DNA of 64,000 nucleotides, taken from contig NZ_SAUH01000001.1 of assembly GCF_004193175.1 (NCBI RefSeq), positions 5,737,501-5,801,500 of the forward strand, in the 5' to 3' direction. Positions within the stretch are counted from its first letter, which is position 1. Each line of letters opens with the position of its first letter. The notes beneath the pieces were generated by a model that was given only the letters and a program-made list of their open reading frames with translations, was not told the origin of the DNA and did no database searches. The position numbers were made by a program, and so were the translations under genes. The stretch comes from Streptomyces sp. RFCAC02. GTDB taxonomy: Bacteria > Actinomycetota > Actinomycetes > Streptomycetales > Streptomycetaceae. Below, piece by piece: positions 32,316 to 41,378 of this stretch.

Positions 32316-34469
32316 ATGACCACTGACCGGCCCGTTCATCCGTCCACCCACCGCATCCGCGTCGGCATCGACGTGGGCGGGACCTTCACCGACGCCGTGG
32401 CCGTGGACGCCGCGACCCTGGAACTCGTCGGCCAGGTCAAGGTGCCCACCAGCCACCACCACGAGGACGGTGTCGCGCACGGCATCGTGACGGCGCTCGC
32501 GAGGCTGCTGTCCGAGACCGGCCACGACGCCGCCGATGTGGCGTTCCTGGCGCACGGCACCACCCAAGCTACCAACGCCCTGCTGGAGGGCGATGTCGCC
32601 CCCGTCGGACTGCTGGGCATCGGCACCGGGCCGAGCGCGGCACTGACCAGGCGTCTCGCCGCCCTCGGGAAGCTCCGTCTGACGGAGAACCACCGGCTGC
32701 CCCTGCACTACGCCCACGTGCCCGACCCGTTCGACACCGCGGCCGTACGGTCCGCGGTCGCCTCCGTCACGGACGCGGGCGCGCAGGTCCTCGTGGTCTC
32801 CGAGCCGTTCAGCGTGGACGCGCCGGAGGGCGAGGACGCGGTGCTCGCCGTCGCGCGCGAGGCCGGTCTGCCGATGACGGCGGCGCACGGGATCACGTCC
32901 CTGTACGGGCTGAACAAGCGGACCCGCACGGCCGTGGTGAACGCGGCGATCCTGCCGCGCATGCTCGCCACCGCCGACCTCGTGGACGCGAGCATCGTCA
33001 AGGCCGGCGTCACCGCGCCGCTGATGGTGATGCGCTGCGACGGCGGCGTCATGTCGCTGGACGAGATGCGCCGCAGGCCGCTGCTGACCGTGCTGTCGGG
33101 TCCCGCGGCCGGCGTGGCGGGCGCGCTGATGCGCGAGCGGGTGAGCGAGGGCGTCTTCCTGGAGACCGGCGGCACCTCGACCGACATCAGCGTCATCCAC
33201 CGGGGCAAGGTGGCCGTGCGCCACGCCACGCTGCTCGGCCGCTCCTCCTACCTCCCGGCGCTCGACGTGCGCACGGTCGGGGTCGGCGGCGGCTCCATGG
33301 TGCGGGTCTCGGGCGGCGCGGTGGTGACCGCCGGGCCGCGCAGCGCGCACATCGCGGGGCTGCCGTACGCCTGCTTCGCCGCCCCTGACGACCTGCGGGA
33401 CGCCCGCCTCGCGACCGTGTCGCCGCTCCCCGGCGACCCGGCGGACCACGCGGTGCTCGACGCGGCGGGCGGCCGGTTCGCGATCACCATGACCTGCGCG
33501 GCGAACGCCCTCGGCCTCGTCGGCGAGGGCGACTTCGCCCGCTCCGACCAGGAGACGGCCAGGGCGGCCCTGCGGCCGCTGGCCGACGCCCTCGGCACCG
33601 ACGTCGCCGGCGCGGCGCGCGCCGTGCTGGACGCGGGCGTGCGCCAGGTCCAGGAGGTCGTGGACGCGATGATCCGCGACTACCGCCTCGACCGGGACGC
33701 GGTCCGGCTGGTGGGCGGCGGCGGGGGAGCGGCGTCCGTGACCCCGCACCTGGCCGCGACGACCGGCCTGCCGGGCGCCATCGCCGAGCACGCCGAGGTG
33801 ATCAGCCCCATCGGCGTGGCCCTCGCGCTGGTCCGCGAGCAGATCGAGCGCATCATCCCCGGCGCCACCCAGGAGCAGATCCTCGGAGTGCGCAACGAGG
33901 CGGAGCGCGCCGTGGTCGCCCAGGGTGCGGCGGCCGGCGGCGTCGAGGTCGAGGTGACCGTCGATCCGCAGACCAACACCGTCCGGGCGGTGGCCACCGG
34001 CGCCACCGAACTGCGCACCCAGGACCGCGCCCACCGCGCCGACGACGCCGAGCGGCTCGCGACGGCGGCGGCCAGCCTGCGCACCGACCCCGGCGAGGTG
34101 GCCGTCCTGGGCCGCACCCCGGCCCACACCGTGTACGGCGCCACCTCCCGCCGCCGCTTCCGCAGGACGCTGCACCCCGTGCGCGTGGTGGACGCCGACG
34201 GCGTGGTGCGGCTGCACTCGCGCGACGCCCGGGTCGTGACCGGCACCGTCGCCGAGGCGCCGGAGCTGCTGGCCCGCCTCGTGACCGAGGGCACCAGCTA
34301 CGGTGACGGCGGCGTGCGCGCCCCGGCCGTACGCCTGCTGCTCGGCTCGCGGATCGCCGACTTCTCCGGAGTCCTCGACGCCCAGCCGCTGCTCGCGCTG
34401 GCCCGCGGCGAACTCCGGTCCAGGTCGGGCGACGAGCCGGTCATCGCCGTCGTGGAGACCCGGTCATGA
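32316..34469 (+). CDS. Hydantoinase A / oxoprolinase-family protein
   Basis: A 717-aa protein of the HyuA family: the N-terminal actin-like ATP-binding motif VGIDVGGTFTDAV at 17-29, HGTTQATNALLEG near 82-95, and a middle ETGGTSTDISV. HyuA proteins hydrolyse cyclic amides such as hydantoins or oxoproline with ATP, or carboxylate ketones. The usual partner HyuB is absent; an unrelated 209-aa protein follows with a 4-nt overlap. Its ATG has an AAGGAGG site. It is probably the central enzyme of this LacI-controlled catabolic operon. Confidence 0.85.
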   Translation: MTTDRPVHPSTHRIRVGIDVGGTFTDAVAVDAATLELVGQVKVPTSHHHEDGVAHGIVTALARLLSETGHDAADVAFLAHGTTQATNALLEGDVAPVGLLGIGTGPSAALTRRLAALGKLRLTENHRLPLHYAHVPDPFDTAAVRSAVASVTDAGAQVLVVSEPFSVDAPEGEDAVLAVAREAGLPMTAAHGITSLYGLNKRTRTAVVNAAILPRMLATADLVDASIVKAGVTAPLMVMRCDGGVMSLDEMRRRPLLTVLSGPAAGVAGALMRERVSEGVFLETGGTSTDISVIHRGKVAVRHATLLGRSSYLPALDVRTVGVGGGSMVRVSGGAVVTAGPRSAHIAGLPYACFAAPDDLRDARLATVSPLPGDPADHAVLDAAGGRFAITMTCAANALGLVGEGDFARSDQETARAALRPLADALGTDVAGAARAVLDAGVRQVQEVVDAMIRDYRLDRDAVRLVGGGGGAASVTPHLAATTGLPGAIAEHAEVISPIGVALALVREQIERIIPGATQEQILGVRNEAERAVVAQGAAAGGVEVEVTVDPQTNTVRAVATGATELRTQDRAHRADDAERLATAAASLRTDPGEVAVLGRTPAHTVYGATSRRRFRRTLHPVRVVDADGVVRLHSRDARVVTGTVAEAPELLARLVTEGTSYGDGGVRAPAVRLLLGSRIADFSGVLDAQPLLALARGELRSRSGDEPVIAVVETRS

Positions 34470-35095
34470 ACGCCACGGCGACACGGGAGGCCCTGCGGGC
34501 GGCGGCTGACCTCGCCGCCCTGGACGACGCCGAGTTCGGCCGCAGGCTGCTGGCCGGGACACCGACCAACGAGCACCGCGACGCGGACCTGCTGCGCCGC
34601 TGGGCCACGGAGGCCGAGGCGTTCGGCGCGCAGCTCGCGGCGGCCCGGTCCGGACCCCGGCGGGAGCCGGGCGCCGGGAGCACCGTCACGGAGCTGACGG
34701 GCGGCCTCGACCCGGACGTCCTCCTGCTGGCCCGGTACCGCTCCCGCCCCGCGCCGGTGATCGAGCTGTACACCGACGCCGTGGAACGGGCCGAGGAGCT
34801 GACGGGGCTGCTGGGCTGGCGGGAGTGGTTCCCGGCCGGCTCGGTGCGGCGGGTGGCGCTCGCCCACGAGGACGCCCACCGGCTGCTGCACGAGGGGACG
34901 GCCAAGCGGGAGCTGCGCCGCCGCCTCGGACACACGGTGCTGCGGCTCGGCCGCCACCGCTGGTACGGACACGTGGCGGGGGCCGACGAGCTCGCCGCCC
35001 ACGGCTACGCCCGCGCCGTGTGCGGGCTCGGCCGCAGTCCGCTGTTGCTGACCGCCGCGCTGGCCCGCGCGGCACGTCCCGGACGGGAGAGCTGA
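34466..35095 (+). CDS. Unknown protein in hydantoinase operon
   Basis: A 209-aa protein of unknown family. It is helical and rich in Ala, Arg and Leu. The segment VALAHEDAHRLLHEG, with closely spaced His, Glu and Asp, could bind metal or form an active site. It overlaps hydantoinase A by 4 nt and lies 8 nt before the permease, taking the position where the HyuB subunit would be expected. No signal peptide or membrane helix. It may be an accessory subunit specific to this operon type. Confidence 0.6.
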   Translation: MNATATREALRAAADLAALDDAEFGRRLLAGTPTNEHRDADLLRRWATEAEAFGAQLAAARSGPRREPGAGSTVTELTGGLDPDVLLLARYRSRPAPVIELYTDAVERAEELTGLLGWREWFPAGSVRRVALAHEDAHRLLHEGTAKRELRRRLGHTVLRLGRHRWYGHVAGADELAAHGYARAVCGLGRSPLLLTAALARAARPGRES

Positions 35096-35102
35096 GGGCG
35101 CC

Positions 35103-36392
35103 ATGGGAATCGTCATTCTGCTGATCATGCTGGCGGGCGTCGTGCTGATGCTCACCGGCAAGCTGCCCACGGCCTTCGCCCTGGTGATCCTGGGCGTCGT
35201 CATCGCCCTGGTCGCCGGTGCGCCGCTGTCGGGCGAGAACAGCGTGCTGGACACGGTGCTCCAGGAGGGCGCCGGGAAACTCGCCGCCACCATGATCGCG
35301 ATCCTGCTGGGGTCGTGGCTCGGCCGGCTGCTGGACGAGACCGGCATCGCCGGCACACTGGTGCGCAAGATCGTCGAGTTCGGCGGTGACCGGCCGACGC
35401 TGGTCGCCCTCGGCGTCCTGGTGGTCTCCGCGCTCATCGGCACGGTCACCGGCTCGGCGCCGGCGGCCATGCTCGCCGGCATCATCGGCATCCCCGCGAT
35501 GATCGCGGTCGGCGTGCCGAAGGTGACCGCCGCCGGCACCATCCTGATGGGCATCGCGGCGGGCATGCCGTTCGAGCTGCCGGTGTGGCAGTTCTTCTCC
35601 ACGGCGCTCGACCTGCCGGTGGACACCGTGCGGTCGTTCATGCTGAAGCTCTTCCCGTTCGCCGCCGCGTTCGCCGTGCTGTTCGTGCTGGTGGAGACGC
35701 GCCGCCGGGGCGTGGAGCACGCCTGGTCGCTGCGCTCGGCCGACGCCGCGGCGGACCGGCGCCCGTCGCGCCGCGAGCGCCTGGGCGACGCCCCGTGGTA
35801 CGCGCTGTTCACCCCGCTCGTGCCGCTGGTCCTGGCGCTCGTCCTCGACGTGCCCATCATCCCCTCGCTGCTGGCGGGCGTGCTGTTCGCGCTGGTCACG
35901 ACCACGCGGCCCCGGGACATGAACAAGCGGCTCCTGCGCACGCTCTACTCGGCGTTCGACGTGGCCGCCGCGCCGATCACCCTGTTCGTCGCCATCGGCG
36001 TCCTGCTCGCCGCCGTCTCGCTGCCCGGCTCGATAGAGACGCTGGAGCCGCTGGTGAAGAACGTCAGCCCGCAGAACCCGGTGCTGTTCGTGATCGTCTT
36101 CGCCGCCCTGGTGCCGCTGTGCCTGTACCGGGGACCGCTCAACGTGTACGGCCTCGGCGCCGGCATCGCGGGCGTGCTGATCGCGACCGGCATCTACCCG
36201 GCCGTCGCCGTCCTCGGTCTCATGGCGTCCTACAACCAGGTGTTCGGCGTCGCCGACCCTACGAGCACCCAGACGGTGTGGAGCGCCCAGTACTCGGGCG
36301 TGAAACCGCAGCAGGTCATGGTGCGCACCCTGCCGTACGTGTGGGGCGTGGCGCTCGGCGGTCTGATCGTGACGGCGTCCCTGTACGTCTGA
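35103..36392 (+). CDS. Ion-transporter-superfamily permease (carboxylate type)
   Basis: A 429-aa membrane protein with about 11-12 helices, of the GntP/CitMHS-like ion transporter superfamily. Glycine- and proline-rich re-entrant regions (VSALIGTVTGSAPAAMLAG and CLYRGPLNVYGLGAG) fit substrate-binding loops. It likely imports the organic acid or cyclic amide degraded by the operon. It is the last gene; a perfect hairpin terminator follows at 36408. Confidence 0.78.
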   Translation: MGIVILLIMLAGVVLMLTGKLPTAFALVILGVVIALVAGAPLSGENSVLDTVLQEGAGKLAATMIAILLGSWLGRLLDETGIAGTLVRKIVEFGGDRPTLVALGVLVVSALIGTVTGSAPAAMLAGIIGIPAMIAVGVPKVTAAGTILMGIAAGMPFELPVWQFFSTALDLPVDTVRSFMLKLFPFAAAFAVLFVLVETRRRGVEHAWSLRSADAAADRRPSRRERLGDAPWYALFTPLVPLVLALVLDVPIIPSLLAGVLFALVTTTRPRDMNKRLLRTLYSAFDVAAAPITLFVAIGVLLAAVSLPGSIETLEPLVKNVSPQNPVLFVIVFAALVPLCLYRGPLNVYGLGAGIAGVLIATGIYPAVAVLGLMASYNQVFGVADPTSTQTVWSAQYSGVKPQQVMVRTLPYVWGVALGGLIVTASLYV

Positions 36393-36407
36393 CGCACTCC
36401 GCGCACC

Positions 36408-36443
36408 GGCCCCGTGCCGCCGGCCGACCGGCGGCACGGGGCC
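36408..36443 (+). terminator. Strong terminator of the LacI-controlled operon
   Basis: GGCCCCGTGCCGCCGG pairs perfectly with CCGGCGGCACGGGGCC (16 bp) around the loop CCGA, 16 nt after the permease stop. Confidence 0.85.
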
Positions 36444-36580
36444 ATCTGCACGAACGGGACCACTCCTTCCGGTGCACCGCCGCGCAGGGTTGCCCGCCCT
36501 CCGGGGCCGGCGCGTCCAGGATCGTCCGTGTCCGGCGGGCGACTGACGGACACAGAGACCCCTTCGCAGGAGGAACACAG

Positions 36581-36811
36581 ATGCGTATCCGTACCGCGCT
36601 CTCGACCGGTGCCCTGGCCGTCGCCATCGTCCTCGGCGGCGCCGGCGGCGCCATCGCCCACGGCATGTCCACCGACGGCGGCCACGACGGCTCCGTCAGC
36701 AAGACCGGCGCCGTCTTCGGCGGCTGCGGCATTTTCGCCGGCATCGTCGACGACAACCCCGTCTACGGCGAGGGCTGTGCGTTCGGCGGCTTCAAGTCGG
36801 TCCAGCGCTGA
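36581..36811 (+). CDS. Small secreted protein of unknown function
   Basis: A 76-aa protein with a clear signal peptide (cleavage near AIA-HG, about residue 26). The mature part is about 50 residues, glycine-rich, with two cysteines (GGCGIFAG and EGCAFGG) that could form a disulfide. The ATG has an excellent AGGAGG site. Size and composition recall chaplins, but the chaplin motif is missing, so I leave it unnamed. It has its own intergenic region of 188 bp and appears to be a single-gene unit. Confidence 0.7.
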   Translation: MRIRTALSTGALAVAIVLGGAGGAIAHGMSTDGGHDGSVSKTGAVFGGCGIFAGIVDDNPVYGEGCAFGGFKSVQR

Positions 36812-36903
36812 CCCGACACACCACTCCACGCGACGGGCGGGACCGCACACGAGCGGCCCGCCCGCCGCCATTTCCGACACCACGGCGCGCCGCGGGGCGG
36901 GGG

Positions 36904-37593
36904 TCAGGCCCCCTCGGCGAGGACCGTGCCGTTCTCGTCGTAGGCGACGACGCGGAAGTCGAGGGGGAAGTCCGGGTAGCGGCTCGCGTCGAAGAAGTAG
37001 GCGCCCCAGTCCGGTTCCCCGGCGAGTGCGACCACCGTGGCCGGATAGGCGGTGTCCCGCCCCACCGGGATGATCATGATCCGCGCCGGCCTCCGGTCCA
37101 GGTGCCAGGCGCCCTCGATCAGGGAGGCGGCACCCCGGTCGCCGGAGACACCGGTGCTGACGCTGCCGGGCCTGAGGTTGTTGCCGGGCAGGAGCCTGGC
37201 CGCCTCGATGTCCTCGGCGAAGTCCTCGGGGGCCGAGATCACGTAGTTGTGGTCGCCCTCGGGCAGCAGCCCCATCACCAGCCGGTCGCTGATCGCCACG
37301 GGTTCGTAGGGCCGCACCTCCACCGGCGCGCCGCCCCCGGGGCCGCGGTCGGGGGCGGACGGCGTCGCGGGCGGTACGGGGTCGGCGGGGTCCGGGCCGG
37401 CCGGTGACCACACCAGACCGGCCGCCAGCACGGCCGCGAGCACACCGGCCACCCCCGCACCCGCCGTCACCCGGCGGCGGGTGCGGAGCGCGCGGCCCCG
37501 TGCGATCATCTCCCGCACCGGAGCCGGCCCGGCCGCCACCGCCCCGGCCGCGCGGCGCAGCTCATCGATGAGCTCGCTCTCCCGCTCCGGCAC
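36904..37593 (-). CDS. Membrane protein, probable regulator of the adjacent sigma factor
   Basis: A 229-aa protein: cytosolic residues 1-41 (SELIDELRRAAGAVAAGPAP), one membrane helix at about 43-62, a proline-rich linker and an outer domain of about 140 residues. GTG start; its first 32 nt overlap the end of the sigma-factor gene. Position and topology are those of an anti-sigma factor, but the zinc-binding HxxxCxxC motif is absent. The outer domain (RPYEPVAISDRLVMGLLPEG) is paralogous to the secreted protein at 38146-38691, which flanks the sigma factor on the other side. Confidence 0.7.
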   Translation of the reverse strand: MPERESELIDELRRAAGAVAAGPAPVREMIARGRALRTRRRVTAGAGVAGVLAAVLAAGLVWSPAGPDPADPVPPATPSAPDRGPGGGAPVEVRPYEPVAISDRLVMGLLPEGDHNYVISAPEDFAEDIEAARLLPGNNLRPGSVSTGVSGDRGAASLIEGAWHLDRRPARIMIIPVGRDTAYPATVVALAGEPDWGAYFFDASRYPDFPLDFRVVAYDENGTVLAEGA

Positions 37594-38125
37594 GGAACAT
37601 CACCTCCTGTCCTCCCGCCGCGCGCAGGTCTCTGACGGCCCGGTCGGCGCGCAGCTTCTCCAGGCCGCGCGCCGACCGGCTCCGCACCGTCCCCACCCGG
37701 ACGCCGAGCAGCGCGGCGACCTCCGTCTCGGTGCGGTCCTCGACGTACCGCAGGACGACGGCGGCGCGCTGCCGCGCCGGGAGCCGCTGCAGCGCCGCCG
37801 TCAGCACGTCGCGGGCGACGACCTGATCGGCCCGATCCCCGACGGTCCGCTCCGGGAACCGGGTCGTCAGCGACTCGCGGATCCGTGAGCGGCGGACGCG
37901 GTCGTGGTCGGCGTTGATCATGATCCGCCACACGTACGCGTCCGGATCGTCCGCCCGCACCACACGCTCCCACCGCGCGTACGCCTTGACCAGCGCCGCC
38001 TGGACCAGATCCTCGGCGTCGTGGTGGTGGCCGGTCAACAGGTACGCGGTCCGGAGCAGCCGGGGCCACCGGCTGACCGCGTAGACCTCGAAACCGGCGT
38101 CGTCCGTCCCGCGTGCACGGGTCAT
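37562..38125 (-). CDS. SigE-family RNA polymerase sigma factor
   Basis: A 187-aa ECF sigma factor of the actinobacterial SigE-like group. Region 2 is at about 15-80 (RTAYLLTGHHHDAEDLVQAA) and region 4 at about 105-160 (LQRLPARQRAAVVLRYVEDR, TETEVAALLGVRVGTVRSR). It is translationally coupled to the membrane protein downstream and lies 20 bp after the secreted paralogue gene. The three genes look like one signalling unit responding to something outside the cell. Confidence 0.9.
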   Translation of the reverse strand: MTRARGTDDAGFEVYAVSRWPRLLRTAYLLTGHHHDAEDLVQAALVKAYARWERVVRADDPDAYVWRIMINADHDRVRRSRIRESLTTRFPERTVGDRADQVVARDVLTAALQRLPARQRAAVVLRYVEDRTETEVAALLGVRVGTVRSRSARGLEKLRADRAVRDLRAAGGQEVMFRAGAGERAHR

Positions 38126-38145
38126 CACGGATGCCGGACGCCGGG

Positions 38146-38691
38146 TCAGAAGCCGACGGAGACCTCGAACTCCGTGATCACCTCGCCGTACCCGTCGGTC
38201 GCCTCGATGGTGTACGTGTCGACGCCCTCGACCCCCCACTGGGCGGGATCGAAGTAGAACGTGCCCCAGCCGTCCTCGTTCTCCAGCACCACCGGCTGCG
38301 CCCCGTACCCCCAGGACTGGCCCTCCGGGGTGACGGTGATGAACGGCACCCCCTCGTCGAGCCGCCAGACGCCCTCGATGAGGACGATCCCGCCGTCCTC
38401 GCCGTGGACACCGGCGCTGACGCTGTCGGGCCGGATGCTGCTGCCCGGATAGCCCTTCGCGGCCTCGATGTCCTCGTCGAAGCTCCCGGGGGAGGAGACC
38501 ACGTAGTTCTGCTCGCCCTCGGGCAGCAGCCCCATCACGAAGTGGTCGTTGATCTCCACCCGCTCGTAGGGCTGCGCCTCGATGAGGTCCATGCCGCCCG
38601 CCTGTGCCCCCTGCGGGAGGAGGAGGACCACCGCGGCGGCGGCAGCGGCGCCGGTGATCAGGGAACGCTTCAGGGACGAGTGTCCGGTCAT
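38146..38691 (-). CDS. Secreted protein, paralogue of the sigma-linked membrane protein
   Basis: A 181-aa protein with a signal peptide (cleavage near AQA, about residue 31) and a mature domain that aligns with the outer domain of the protein at 36904-37593: both have QPYERVEINDHFVMGLLPEG-like starts, then NYVVSSP, EDIEAA and LIEGVWRLD. It lacks a membrane anchor. It starts with ATG behind GGAGG. A soluble copy of an anti-sigma-like sensor domain could be a ligand-binding decoy, a substrate of the same protease or a co-sensor. I do not recognise the domain. Confidence 0.75.
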   Translation of the reverse strand: MTGHSSLKRSLITGAAAAAAVVLLLPQGAQAGGMDLIEAQPYERVEINDHFVMGLLPEGEQNYVVSSPGSFDEDIEAAKGYPGSSIRPDSVSAGVHGEDGGIVLIEGVWRLDEGVPFITVTPEGQSWGYGAQPVVLENEDGWGTFYFDPAQWGVEGVDTYTIEATDGYGEVITEFEVSVGF

Positions 38692-38774
38692 GAATCCTCC
38701 AACGGTCCGTCATTGGCCGGTCATGAGGTAAGACGCGGACGGCACGGCGGATCTATCCGCCCGGTGCCGGCGCG

Positions 38775-39701
38775 TCATGTCCGCCGTGACGCGCCGCCGC
38801 CGGACCGCTCGACGAGTGCCGCGACGCCGTCCAGCATCCGGTCGAGCCCGAACTCGAAGAGCGACGTGAGGTCGAGCGTGTACTCGTCCAGTTCGAAGAG
38901 CGCCCCCAGCGTGGGGTAGTCCCCCGTGGACTGGACCGCGGCCGCCCGCGCCTCGTTCGCCGCCAGCCACTCGTCGGCGGTCATGCCGGTGTCCTGCCAC
39001 GCCCGCGACTCCGACTCCGCGGCCATCGCGACGCCCTGGACGAAGCCGAAGAGGGACAGGTGGACGTGCAGCATCTGGGGAGCGGTGAGCCCGAGGCCGC
39101 TCAGGGCGTTCAGGACCCGCTCGGTGTACCGCATCGCGTGGGGGGACGCCATCGGCCGGGTGAACGTGGCCATCACGCCGGCCAGCCAGGGGTGGCGCTC
39201 GTACCGTGTCCACAGCCAGCGGCACTCCGCCGCCAGGCGCTCGCGCCAGCCGGCCGGCTCGGGCCCCGGCGGCCCGTCGCTGAAGACCGTCTCCGACATC
39301 AGGCGGATCAGTTCGCCCCGGTTCGGCACGTGCCGGTACAGGGCCATGGTGGAGACGCCGAACTCGGCGGCCACGCGGCGCATGGAGAGGGCGGCGAACC
39401 CCTCGGTGTCGGCCAGCGCGATCGAGGTCCGGACGATCCGCTCCCGGGTGAGGCCCCGGCCGGCCGGCACATGGCGTTCGCGCCGGGGCTCGGTGACGAC
39501 CGTGCCGACGCCCCGGACGGCGTGGACCAGCCCCTCCTGGCGCAGGGTGGTGAGGACCTTCGTGGCGGTCGCCATCGCGACGCCCCACTGCGCGGTGATG
39601 TCCCGGGTCGACGGCACCCGGTCGCCGGGGGCGAGGTCGCCGGACTCGATGCGGCGGCGGATGCGTCCGGCGATACGGAGGTAGGGCGGTTCGTCGGCCA
39701 T
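38775..39701 (-). CDS. GntR-TetR hybrid transcriptional regulator
   Basis: A 308-aa regulator with two DNA-binding domains: an N-terminal GntR-type winged helix at about 5-75 (YLRIAGRIRRRIESGDLAPG) and a TetR helix-turn-helix at about 95-135 (SMRRVAAEFGVSTMALYRHV) with a TetR ligand domain to the C-terminus. This fusion is known in actinobacteria beside drug exporters. It is divergent from a DHA2 exporter gene with two inverted operator copies between, so it most likely represses that exporter and itself. Confidence 0.87.
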   Translation of the reverse strand: MADEPPYLRIAGRIRRRIESGDLAPGDRVPSTRDITAQWGVAMATATKVLTTLRQEGLVHAVRGVGTVVTEPRRERHVPAGRGLTRERIVRTSIALADTEGFAALSMRRVAAEFGVSTMALYRHVPNRGELIRLMSETVFSDGPPGPEPAGWRERLAAECRWLWTRYERHPWLAGVMATFTRPMASPHAMRYTERVLNALSGLGLTAPQMLHVHLSLFGFVQGVAMAAESESRAWQDTGMTADEWLAANEARAAAVQSTGDYPTLGALFELDEYTLDLTSLFEFGLDRMLDGVAALVERSGGGASRRT

Positions 39702-39713
39702 CCCCCCACCGTA

Positions 39714-39771
39714 CTAGTGCACCGGTCACGCGTACTCCCGGGTCGGAGCGTCCCTTCGGGCGGTGCACTAG
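39714..39771. promoter_or_regulatory. Inverted operator pair for the GntR-TetR regulator
   Basis: CTAGTGCACC (39714-39723) and GGTGCACTAG (39762-39771) are perfect inverse copies separated by 38 bp, each built on the palindrome GTGCAC. They lie in the 105-bp gap between regulator and exporter, one near each gene, as expected for a divergent repressor. Confidence 0.75.
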
Positions 39772-39806
39772 GGAACTGTTTGTGGCGTACGCGGCGGGCC
39801 GTTTCC

Positions 39807-41378
39807 ATGACGCCCATGCAGCACACATCAGGCCCCCGTGCGGGCCGCAAGGAGTGGACGGCCCTCGTCGTCCTGATGCTCCCCCTGCTCCTGGTCTCGA
39901 TGGACGTCTCGGTCCTCTACTTCACGATCCCCGCCATCAGCAGCGACCTCGGCCCCACCGCCACACAGCAGTTGTGGATCCTCGACGTCTACGGCTTCGT
40001 CCTCGCCGGGCTGCTCATCACCATGGGAACGCTCGGCGACCGGATCGGCCGGCGTGCCCTGCTCCTCGGGGGCGCCGCGGTCTTCGGCGCGGCATCGCTG
40101 GCCGCCGCGTACGCGCACTCGCCGGGGGCGCTCATCGCCGCCCGCGCGCTGCTCGGCGTGGGCGGCGCGGCCCTCATGCCGTCGACACTCGCCCTGATAC
40201 GCAACCTCTTCCGCGACGAGCGGCAGCGCGGGAAGGCGGTCACCCTGTGGACGGCCGTCATGACGTCGGGCATCTCGCTCGGCCCCGTGATCAGCGGACT
40301 GCTGCTCGAACACTTCTGGTGGGGCTCGGTCTTCGTGATCAACCTCCCCGCGATGGTCCTGCTGCTCGTGCTGGTGCCGTTCCTGGTGCCGGAGTTCAAG
40401 CCGTCGGGACCCGGCCGGTTCGACCTGCTGAGCGCGGTGCTGTCGCTCGCGGCCCTCCTCCCGGTCATCCACGGCGTCAAGACGATGGCCCAGGACGGGT
40501 TCGAAGCCGCCCCCGCCCTGACCGTCGTCGCCGGCCTGGCGGTCGGCGCCCTCTTCGTCCGCCGGCAGCGGCGTCTCGACCACCCGATGATCGACCTGTC
40601 CCTGCTGGGGCGGCGCACCTTCGGCGGGCCGCTGCTGGCGAACCTGCTGGCCATGTTCGCCACGGTCGGCATGGCGGTCTACCTGACGCAGTACCTCCAA
40701 TCCGTCCTCGGCATGGACCCGTTCGAGGCCGCGCTGTGGAGTCTGGTCCCGGCCGCCGGTGTGTCCGTGACGGCTCCGGTGGCCGCGGCGCTGGCGCAGC
40801 GCGTCGACCGCGCGTACGTCATGGGCGGCGGCTTCCTCGTCTCCGCCACCGGGTTCTTCGCGCTGACCTTCGTCCACGCCGATTCGGCGCTCTGGTACGT
40901 CCTCGTCTGCGCCGCCCTGTACGCGGGCGGCCTGGTCGCGGCCATGACGCTCGCCAACGAACTCGCGCTCGGCGCCGCCCCGCCGGAGCGCGCGGGGTCG
41001 GCCGCCGCCGTGCTCGAATCGGGCCACGAACTCGGCGGGGCACTGGGCATGGCGCTGCTCGGGTCCATCGGCGCCGCCGTCTACGGCCGGGACATGGCCG
41101 ACGCGGTGCCGGCCGGCGTACCGGACGCCGACGCGGTCCGGGAGACCCTGGGCGGGGCGATGGCGGTCACGGCCCGCCTGCCGGAGGCCACGGCGGACAC
41201 CGTGCTGAGCGCCGCCCGCGACGCCTTCAGCCACGGCATGGGTGTCGCCGCGATCGGCGCGACCGCGGTCATGGCCGGCTCGGCCCTCTTCTCGTTCCTC
41301 CTCCTGCGGGGCGCGGGCACCGCGCCGGAGCACCCGGCCGGGACGGCGGAACCCGACCACGCCACCGCCGGGGTCTGA
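39807..41378 (+). CDS. DHA2-type MFS drug exporter
   Basis: A 523-aa transporter with 14 predicted helices of the QacA/EmrB group. Helix 1 has the SMDVSVLYFTIPAI motif, then TMGTLGDRIGRRALLLGG (motif A), and motif C in SGISLGPVISGLLLEHFWW. The start is the ATG at 39807, with an alternative at 39816 (MTPMQHT). It is probably induced by a drug that releases the neighbouring GntR-TetR regulator. Confidence 0.9.
   Translation: MTPMQHTSGPRAGRKEWTALVVLMLPLLLVSMDVSVLYFTIPAISSDLGPTATQQLWILDVYGFVLAGLLITMGTLGDRIGRRALLLGGAAVFGAASLAAAYAHSPGALIAARALLGVGGAALMPSTLALIRNLFRDERQRGKAVTLWTAVMTSGISLGPVISGLLLEHFWWGSVFVINLPAMVLLLVLVPFLVPEFKPSGPGRFDLLSAVLSLAALLPVIHGVKTMAQDGFEAAPALTVVAGLAVGALFVRRQRRLDHPMIDLSLLGRRTFGGPLLANLLAMFATVGMAVYLTQYLQSVLGMDPFEAALWSLVPAAGVSVTAPVAAALAQRVDRAYVMGGGFLVSATGFFALTFVHADSALWYVLVCAALYAGGLVAAMTLANELALGAAPPERAGSAAAVLESGHELGGALGMALLGSIGAAVYGRDMADAVPAGVPDADAVRETLGGAMAVTARLPEATADTVLSAARDAFSHGMGVAAIGATAVMAGSALFSFLLLRGAGTAPEHPAGTAEPDHATAGV

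Noticed and set aside
36581..36811. Chaplin
   Set aside because: It is small, secreted, Gly-rich and has two Cys, but the conserved chaplin core motif and the Cys spacing are absent.
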